Shown here: piece by piece, positions 63,658-64,000 of the stretch
Layout of the letters: every line of letters begins with the position of its first letter
Position numbering within the stretch: position 1 is the stretch's first letter
Assembly (NCBI GenBank): GCA_943736015.1
Contig: OX031073.1
Coordinates: 28,361,210 to 28,425,209, forward strand
Source of the DNA: Tridacna crocea
Lineage: Eukaryota; Mollusca; Bivalvia; Cardiida; Cardiidae
Reading direction: 5' to 3'
Length of the DNA: 64,000 nucleotides
The notes under the pieces: generated by a model
Told to the model about the DNA's origin: nothing
The model's input: only the letters and a program-made list of their open reading frames with translations
The model's database searches: none
Made by a program: the position numbers and the translations under genes

Positions 63658-64000
63658 CTTAAAGTAGTATATAGCACATTACCTCAAGCAGATAACTTTC
63701 TGTCTCGCAGCAGACGACTTTTTAAAAACAATGTGACCAAAAAAGATATTGCTAATTGTGGCCATTTCATCACTTTCCTACAAAATTTTCAAAAGTAAAA
63801 ACGTACAATTAATTCAATTTCGAAAGTTGTCTGCTGAAGTTCTGTTTTATGAGGTAAAAGGTTAGTCAAATAGCAAAATCAACAGCCATAGCTTTATTTT
63901 TCTAGAATTTTCCTTGATTCCCAAATGATTCCTGAACGTTTTTAACAGTATTTCAAAATATTTTACTAATCAATGGCAAACAATGATAGTAAAACAAATG
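63658..64000. other. Intron at right edge
   Basis: Possibly a very decayed family A MITE (ACAATGTGACC..., TTTTATGAGGTAAAAGGTTAG). No exon seen. Confidence 0.3.

Overview
The window is eukaryotic, AT-rich genomic DNA built of short exons separated by long, repeat-filled introns. I infer a bivalve-like mollusc. The reasons are tRNA-headed SINEs whose 3' ends carry GTTAAAC/AATCAATCA-type tails, long low-complexity elements that end in GGACGGACGG and reciprocal CTCACC/GGTGAGC strings, and many fold-back MITEs. This is an impression from repeat style; no species marker was seen.

One gene occupies almost the whole window on the minus strand, with its 5' end beyond base 64000 and its 3' end before base 1. 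I could join 17 well-supported exons plus one tentative exon (63577-63657 down to 3548-3756, about 2.09 kb of coding sequence, roughly 695 codons). Every junction has a GT donor and AG acceptor, and the reading phase is continuous throughout. The product is a large, highly charged, low-complexity protein. Its more ordered N-terminal part contains a motif like LTPGDIEIVRDEETG. The middle is rich in Lys/Glu/Ser, then comes a Pro/Glu region, then acidic segments, then an Arg/Glu/Lys coiled coil. I do not recognise the family with confidence.

A second, small minus-strand gene is nested inside the 18.2-kb intron between 58443 and 40245. It has a start exon at 57119-57167, a middle exon at 55167-55379 and a terminal exon at 53903-53967 followed by AATAAA. 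Its middle exon shows a reading-frame conflict. A relative of its promoter and start codon lies in opposite orientation at about 41.2 kb.

Mobile DNA dominates the rest. The commonest family (called A here) is a 225-230 bp fold-back MITE with TTAA target duplications (piggyBac/Kolobok-like) and a near-perfect central hairpin. There are about 30 whole or decayed copies, most of them between 40 and 57 kb. A sister subfamily B (two copies) has compensatory stem changes. Other families: G (5-bp target duplications; one empty copy and one carrying an A insertion), C, D, E, F and H (all palindromic or with terminal inverted repeats), a 4.16-kb element with 32-bp inverted ends in the intron between 30378 and 36733, a 156-bp tandem array inside an element with C/G-rich inverted ends, a probable solo LTR inside another element, and three or four SINEs, one with an 11-bp target duplication. 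Several insertions sit inside other repeats, so part of the insertion history can be read directly.

No rRNA gene, functional tRNA gene, CRISPR array or bacterial gene was found.
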